Origin: an uncultured bacterium
Lineage (GTDB): Bacteria > Gemmatimonadota > Gemmatimonadetes > Longimicrobiales > RSA9
Direction: 5' to 3'
NCBI GenBank assembly: GCA_937889645.1
Contig: CALBZE010000150.1
Span: forward strand, 1 to 17,069
Length of the DNA: 17,069 nt
The notes under the pieces are model-generated. The model made no database searches, had not been told where the DNA came from, and was given only the letters and a program-made list of their open reading frames with translations. Shown piece after piece: positions 12,703-17,069 of the stretch; position 1 is the first letter of the stretch; each line of letters starts with the position of its first letter. Made by a program: the position numbers and the translations under genes.

Positions 12703-15700
12703 CACGTCACCTCCCTGCCGTCGTGCGTGAAGAAGAGGACGCGCTCCTTCACCGGCTCGCCGGTCATGCGCATCCAGCAGGCCGCGTACAGGTCGACCTG
12801 GCGGCGGTACTGCTCGAGGCGAGCGGACGGTGCATTGGCGATGTCGTCCGACTTGAAGTCGCAGATCACCCACGCGCCGTCGTCCTCCCGGAAGGCGAGG
12901 TCGATGATGCCTTCGACGACCTCGGTGCGGCCGGAGGCGTCCGCCTCGACCAACCCGAGCGCTTCCGCCTCGGCGGGGTCGAACGCGACGCAGAACGGCA
13001 CCTCAAGCAGCTGTCGGCCGGCCCGCTGCGCGCGCGCCCAGAGCGGGGATCGGCCGAGCCCCTCGACGAGGGCGACGAGCTCATCGAGCTCCGTCGGCTC
13101 GCCGCGGGCGTCGACCGGCCGCCCGTTCTCGATCAGCGCCGCCCGGCACACCGCGCGCAGCGTCTCGCCGGACGCGCCGCGCCCCGCGGCCTCGATCGCC
13201 GTGTGCACCGCGGTGCCCCAGTCGGCGCCGCGGCCCGATCGGGTGCCGCCCGCACCCTCGAACGCGGTGTCGTCCTTCGCCCGCGCCGTGACCGCGGCGA
13301 TGCGGTACGTCGGCCGCCCGAGCCGGTCACGCCGCTCGCGCAGCGCCTCGATGCGCCCGAGGATCTCGGACGCGGGCTCGTCCAGCGACTCCCGGTCGGG
13401 GCGCGGGGTCTCCACTAGCGCCAATCCGGTCGCCAACGTGGGGTCGTCCAGTGCGTCGTGGAACAACGACCAGAAGGACTTCTCCTTGGTCATCACGCAG
13501 CGGGAGACGACGAGCTCTTCCGCCGCCCGCGTCGCGGCGACGTAGAGCAACCTAACCTTCTCCGCGTCGAGGAAGAGCGCCTCGGCCCGCGCGTGCGCGT
13601 CCCAGTCGAGCGGGCGCGCGATCACGCCACCGAATAACCGGGTCACATCCTTTATTGGCATGTAGCCGACGGCGCGACCGTCGGCGTCGCGCATGACGCG
13701 CCGCTCGGGCTCGTGCTCCCTGCCGGCCGCCGGGTACGCCAGGACGACGACCTTGGCCTCCAGCCCTTTCGCCTTGTGCAGGTTCATCAGCCGGACCACG
13801 TCTTCCGCGCCCGGCGAGAGCGGCGCCTCGACCTCCTGGGCCAGCGCCTGCTCGAGCACCTCGATCGCGTCCGGCAACGACGTCTCGCCTTCCAATGCGG
13901 CAACCCGCAGCGCGTCGAGCACGTACACGAGCGCGCCGGCGCGCGTCGCGCCCAGCTCGCCCGCCGCGGCGTACGGGAGCACGCCGAGCCGTTCGACGAT
14001 CTTCCCGACCGCGACGTCGGCGGGGAGCGCGCGCGTCCATTCCCAGAACTCGCGCAGCGTCGCCAGCGCGGCGTCGACGGGCCCGTCCGCGTTGCCGACC
14101 AGCGCCCCGTCGCCCAGGAACGTGAACGTCCCGCCCGCGGCCGCGTGCGCGTAGAGGTCCTCGAACGACAGCCCGAAGAACAACCCGTGCAGCACGGCGA
14201 GGGTGAGAACCGGATCGCCCGGATCGGCGAGGGCGCGCAGCAGGAGCACCAGCTCGGCCAGCTCTTCCTCGACGCCGACGCCGGAGCCCGAGACTTGGAC
14301 CGGGATGTTGCGCGCCTCGAGCGCGCGCGCGTAGGCGGACAGGTCGCTCTTCTTCCAGGTCAGGATCATGAAGTCGCCCGGGCGCCGCTCGCCGCGGTCG
14401 ATCCGTTCGCGGATCCAGGACGCCAGCAGCTCGCTCTCCGGCTCCGAGATCCGCTTGCCGCTGTAACTCCCGATCCCCGGCGCCGGGTCGAACGAATACC
14501 AGAACACCCCCTCGTGCTCGGAGCGCCCGGGCGCGACGGCGAGCGGCGCGAACGCGGCCTGGTGCTCCGTCGCCTGGCGCGGGAACGGGCCGTCGAAGAC
14601 GCGGTTCACGAACGTCTCGATCGGCTTGCGGGACCGGAAGTTGGCCGTGAGCGTCAGCACCGCGCCGAACTCCTCGAAGCGCGCCTTGACCTGGTTGTAG
14701 ACCGCGATGTCCGCGCGCCGGAAGCGGTAGATGCTCTGCTTCGGGTCGCCGACGACGAAGAGCGCGCCGGGTCGCGGCGTCGCGTGCGTCCAGCGCGACT
14801 CACTCACCTCGTCGGAGGCGAGGAGGAAGAGGACCTCGGCCTGGACGGGATCGGTGTCCTGAAACTCGTCGACGAGGATCCAGCGGAACCGGTTGCCGAG
14901 CTCGCGCCGCGCGTCCGTGTGCTCGCGCAGTAGTGCCGCTGCTCGGAGCAGCAGGTCCTGGAAGTCCAGCCGCCCCAGCCTGAGACGCTCCGCGGCGTAG
15001 TGCCCGGCGGCCGCCCGGGCGAAGCGGAGCGCGATGCGGTAGCGATGCGCCAGCCACCGGTTCAGGAGGTTGCACGCGGCGCCGCCCTCGGCCGCGAACT
15101 CCTCCCACCGCTCGCCGAGGTCCTTGGCCGCGGCCTTGACCTCTTTCGTTCCGCCCCACTTGTACTGCGTGACCTTGTTGCTCCCCGTGAGCGCCAGGTC
15201 GAGCGCATCGAAGAAGTCGACGGTCCGCTGCCACCCCGGGAACCGGCGCGTGAAGTCGAGGCGACGCACCTTCCGCTGCAGGTCGTCCCAGCCGTTCTCC
15301 GGCTCCTCGTCCGGGAGCAGGCGAAGCGAGTCCCGGAGCAACGCCTCCAGCGCCGCGCGGACCGGCGCGATCTCTTCCGGCGTGGGCCGGGGCACCGGCT
15401 CCGCCGGGTAGCGCACGTCCGGGTTGTCGCTCAGCTCGTCGAACGCGCCGCGGAGCTGGGCGGGGCGCAGCCCGACCTCCGCGAGCCGTCTCAGCAGCCG
15501 CGACTTGCGGCCGGAGAGCCGGTCCAGGAACCGGGCCCAGCTCTCCGTCCGCAGCCGCTCCTCGTCGGGCCCGCTCACCTCCTCGAAGTTCGGCGGCACG
15601 CCCGCCTCCAGCGGCCGCTCGCGCAGCAGCCGGGCGCAGAAGCTGTGGATCGTTCCGATGAAGCACCCGTCGAGCGAGGCGAGCGCGCGGGAGAAACGCT

Positions 15701-15977
15701 CTCGCGAGACGTCGTCGCCCGCCTTCAACGCGCGCCGGTACTCCCGCTCGAGCACCACCTGGAACCGCTCCCGCAGCTCCGCGGCGGCCTTGCGCGTGAA
15801 GGTCACGGCGGCGATCTCCTCGACCTTCGCCCGATCGGTGCGGATCAGCTCGACCATGCGGCCGACCATCGCCGTCGTCTTCCCCGAGCCCGCGCCTGCC
15901 TCGACGAGCAGATTCGTATCGAGGTCGTTCAGGATGCGGTCTCGGGCCGGCTGATCCGGCGGCGTCCAGTCACCCAT
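12699..15977 (-). CDS. addA: AddA-like UvrD helicase with C-terminal nuclease
   Basis: A 1092-residue SF1A helicase-nuclease of AddA/RecB type. In order: Q-motif region PPDQPARDRIL, Walker A EAGAGSGKT (26-34), motif Ia AVTFTRKAAAELRER (57-71), GTIHSFCARLLRERP (108-122), Walker B VDEFQDT (369-375), motif III VVGDPKQSIYRFRRAD (408-423), motif IV LTANFRS (443-449), motif V MNLHKAKGLEAKVVVLA, and motif VI VRLLYVAATRAAEELVVSR. The C-terminal PD-(D/E)XK nuclease has IIDLAF (Asp1026), CDFKSD (Asp1040, Lys1042) and the QYRRQVDLYA helix, so it appears active. It should unwind and cut double-strand ends for recombination with its AddB-like partner. It overlaps that gene by 8 nt and the downstream HEPN-like gene by 4 nt. 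RecB-like or Cas4-helicase naming is possible; AddA fits the partner. Confidence 0.92.
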   Translation of the reverse strand: MGDWTPPDQPARDRILNDLDTNLLVEAGAGSGKTTAMVGRMVELIRTDRAKVEEIAAVTFTRKAAAELRERFQVVLEREYRRALKAGDDVSRERFSRALASLDGCFIGTIHSFCARLLRERPLEAGVPPNFEEVSGPDEERLRTESWARFLDRLSGRKSRLLRRLAEVGLRPAQLRGAFDELSDNPDVRYPAEPVPRPTPEEIAPVRAALEALLRDSLRLLPDEEPENGWDDLQRKVRRLDFTRRFPGWQRTVDFFDALDLALTGSNKVTQYKWGGTKEVKAAAKDLGERWEEFAAEGGAACNLLNRWLAHRYRIALRFARAAAGHYAAERLRLGRLDFQDLLLRAAALLREHTDARRELGNRFRWILVDEFQDTDPVQAEVLFLLASDEVSESRWTHATPRPGALFVVGDPKQSIYRFRRADIAVYNQVKARFEEFGAVLTLTANFRSRKPIETFVNRVFDGPFPRQATEHQAAFAPLAVAPGRSEHEGVFWYSFDPAPGIGSYSGKRISEPESELLASWIRERIDRGERRPGDFMILTWKKSDLSAYARALEARNIPVQVSGSGVGVEEELAELVLLLRALADPGDPVLTLAVLHGLFFGLSFEDLYAHAAAGGTFTFLGDGALVGNADGPVDAALATLREFWEWTRALPADVAVGKIVERLGVLPYAAAGELGATRAGALVYVLDALRVAALEGETSLPDAIEVLEQALAQEVEAPLSPGAEDVVRLMNLHKAKGLEAKVVVLAYPAAGREHEPERRVMRDADGRAVGYMPIKDVTRLFGGVIARPLDWDAHARAEALFLDAEKVRLLYVAATRAAEELVVSRCVMTKEKSFWSLFHDALDDPTLATGLALVETPRPDRESLDEPASEILGRIEALRERRDRLGRPTYRIAAVTARAKDDTAFEGAGGTRSGRGADWGTAVHTAIEAAGRGASGETLRAVCRAALIENGRPVDARGEPTELDELVALVEGLGRSPLWARAQRAGRQLLEVPFCVAFDPAEAEALGLVEADASGRTEVVEGIIDLAFREDDGAWVICDFKSDDIANAPSARLEQYRRQVDLYAACWMRMTGEPVKERVLFFTHDGREVTW

Positions 15978-17069
15978 ACAACTCTCGCAGGGTCCTGAGT
16001 CGCGCGTACTCCGGCGCTCCCTCCTTGATCGCGTCTCTCGCCCAGGCCACGTCCGGACAACCCGTGTTGCCGAAGGCGTCGGTCCGTGCGCGGCAGACCG
16101 CCTGGAAATCGCAGAACGTGCAGTCCTCGACTCTGTCCGTCGGGAGGTAGTGCCCGTCGGCGGCGATCTCGAGGAGCGTCTCGACGACCGCGGTCCCGTC
16201 CGCGATCGCCTCGCGGCGGTAGACGACCCGCTCGTTCTGGCCGCGCACCGTGGGGAAGTGGTACTCCATCGCCTCGACCGGCCGGCCGAGCAGCCGCTCG
16301 ACGGCGAGGGAGTAGAGGATGTGTTGGAGGCGGCGGCCGCCCTCGAACGGCCGGCTCACCCAGTACCGCGCCCGGCTCCCGGTCTTGTAGTCGACGACGC
16401 GCAGGCCCCCGCCCGGCGTCCTGTCGACCCGGTCCACCCGCCCCGCGAGGCGGAGGTCGCCGCCGGGGAGCGGGATCGCGACTTCCCGGCCGCCCCATCC
16501 GAAATCCAGCTCCAGCCGCTCCCAATCGGGCCGGGTCCGACGGATCATGTCGACGAAGGCGCGGACATCCGCCTCCAGCTCCGCCGCCTCGGCGGCCAGC
16601 ACCGCGTCGTTGGGCGCCGGGCGACGGAGCAGCGTGCGCTCGACCTCCTCGTCCAGGATCCGAAGCGCAAGCTGCTCGAACGCGTCGTGGTCCGGATCGG
16701 TACCGGCCTCCCGTGCGGCGTCGAGCGCCCGTTCGTAGACGGCGTGGAGCAGCGTGCCGCGGTCGAGCGCGTCGAGCCACCGTTCCGGATCCCACTCCGG
16801 GTCCCGGACGGCCTGCACGCCGAGGACGTAGCGGATGAAGTAGCGCCGCGGGCAGGCGCCCAGCGCCTCGAGGCGGGACGGCGAGAAGACCGTGCCCCGA
16901 CGCCGTGCGTCCAGCTCCGGCCGCCGGCGGATCAGGCCGTCATACGGCGTCGCCTCGGCCCGCCGCTTTTCGGCGGCGGCCACGAGCCCGCGATCCAGCC
17001 AAGGGTGCGCGGCCCGGACGACGTCGACGCCCGCGCGCAGCGCGCCGTCCTCGGTCGAGAGCGCGTCCA
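15970..17069 (-). CDS. addB: AddB-like PD-(D/E)XK nuclease, 5' end cut by window
   Basis: Partial: the frame stays open to the right edge with protein-like sequence, so the start lies outside. The visible 366 or so codons are the C-terminal nuclease of an AddB-type protein. FSPSRLEALGACPRRYFIRYVLG carries the first cysteine of a likely 4Fe-4S site; the other three are in EDCTFCDFQAVC near the end. The nuclease core is GRVDRVDRT, then VVDYKTG and the LQHILYSLAVE helix. AddB pairs with AddA; each subunit cuts one strand and AddB recognises Chi. The iron-sulfur staple holds the nuclease domain. A GTG at 16983 could be read as a start but lacks support. The stop TGA lies within the AddA start (ATGGGTGA), so the two are coupled. 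Confidence 0.88.
   Translation of the reverse strand, partial: DALSTEDGALRAGVDVVRAAHPWLDRGLVAAAEKRRAEATPYDGLIRRRPELDARRRGTVFSPSRLEALGACPRRYFIRYVLGVQAVRDPEWDPERWLDALDRGTLLHAVYERALDAAREAGTDPDHDAFEQLALRILDEEVERTLLRRPAPNDAVLAAEAAELEADVRAFVDMIRRTRPDWERLELDFGWGGREVAIPLPGGDLRLAGRVDRVDRTPGGGLRVVDYKTGSRARYWVSRPFEGGRRLQHILYSLAVERLLGRPVEAMEYHFPTVRGQNERVVYRREAIADGTAVVETLLEIAADGHYLPTDRVEDCTFCDFQAVCRARTDAFGNTGCPDVAWARDAIKEGAPEYARLRTLRELYG

Noticed and set aside
13713..14933. A 406-codon open frame on the plus strand
   Set aside because: Antisense to the AddA-like helicase, whose motifs are unmistakable on the other strand; composition is that of a shadow frame.

Overview
The window is very GC-rich (roughly 70%), with GTG as well as ATG starts, GGAGG-type ribosome sites and many overlapping stop/start pairs. 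Gene content (helicase-nuclease pair with a Fe-S AddB-like nuclease, PqqD/HprK-like pair, vWA lipoprotein, Tll0287-like haem lipoprotein) and heptameric intergenic repeats fit a high-GC Gram-negative soil or environmental bacterium, perhaps Gemmatimonadota. That placement is an inference. No rRNA, tRNA, CRISPR array, transposase or phage gene was seen.

Left part (1-5214), all on the minus strand. In transcription order it holds methylglyoxal synthase (mgsA), a c-type-haem lipoprotein of the DUF3365/Tll0287-like family overlapping a short AraC-type regulator by 4 nt, a ClpP peptidase, a four-TM coiled-coil membrane protein and a vWA-domain lipoprotein that overlaps it by 4 nt. A sigma70-like promoter lies between mgsA and the haem lipoprotein. 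Two abutting 27-bp repeats lie in the clpP leader. The left edge is a heptamer repeat array that contains the vWA stop codon.

Centre (5215-9980), plus strand. A 665-bp gene-free stretch carries a second heptamer array with an inverted counterpart. It is followed by an MFS efflux pump, a MerR-family regulator and a class A FAD monooxygenase; the last two overlap by 4 nt. The MFS gene and the merR-monooxygenase pair are each preceded by the same unusual promoter (TTGACC, then CTCACACC, then CTAC at identical spacing). In front of merR this includes an 18-bp perfect palindrome. This looks like a self-contained export-plus-oxidation detoxification regulon. A short-chain dehydrogenase follows and ends at a strong hairpin terminator.

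Right part (9983-17069), minus strand. In transcription order: an AddB-like PD-(D/E)XK nuclease (cut by the window edge), an AddA-like UvrD helicase-nuclease, and an unrecognised 389-residue protein whose C-terminus carries a HEPN-like RNPAAH (Rx4H) motif. These three genes overlap at each junction and should form one operon. Behind a consensus-like promoter comes a PqqD-family RiPP-recognition protein and an HPr-kinase-like protein with no peptide maturation enzymes in view. The two most promising unexplained items are the nuclease-helicase-HEPN-like operon and the stand-alone PqqD/HprK pair.
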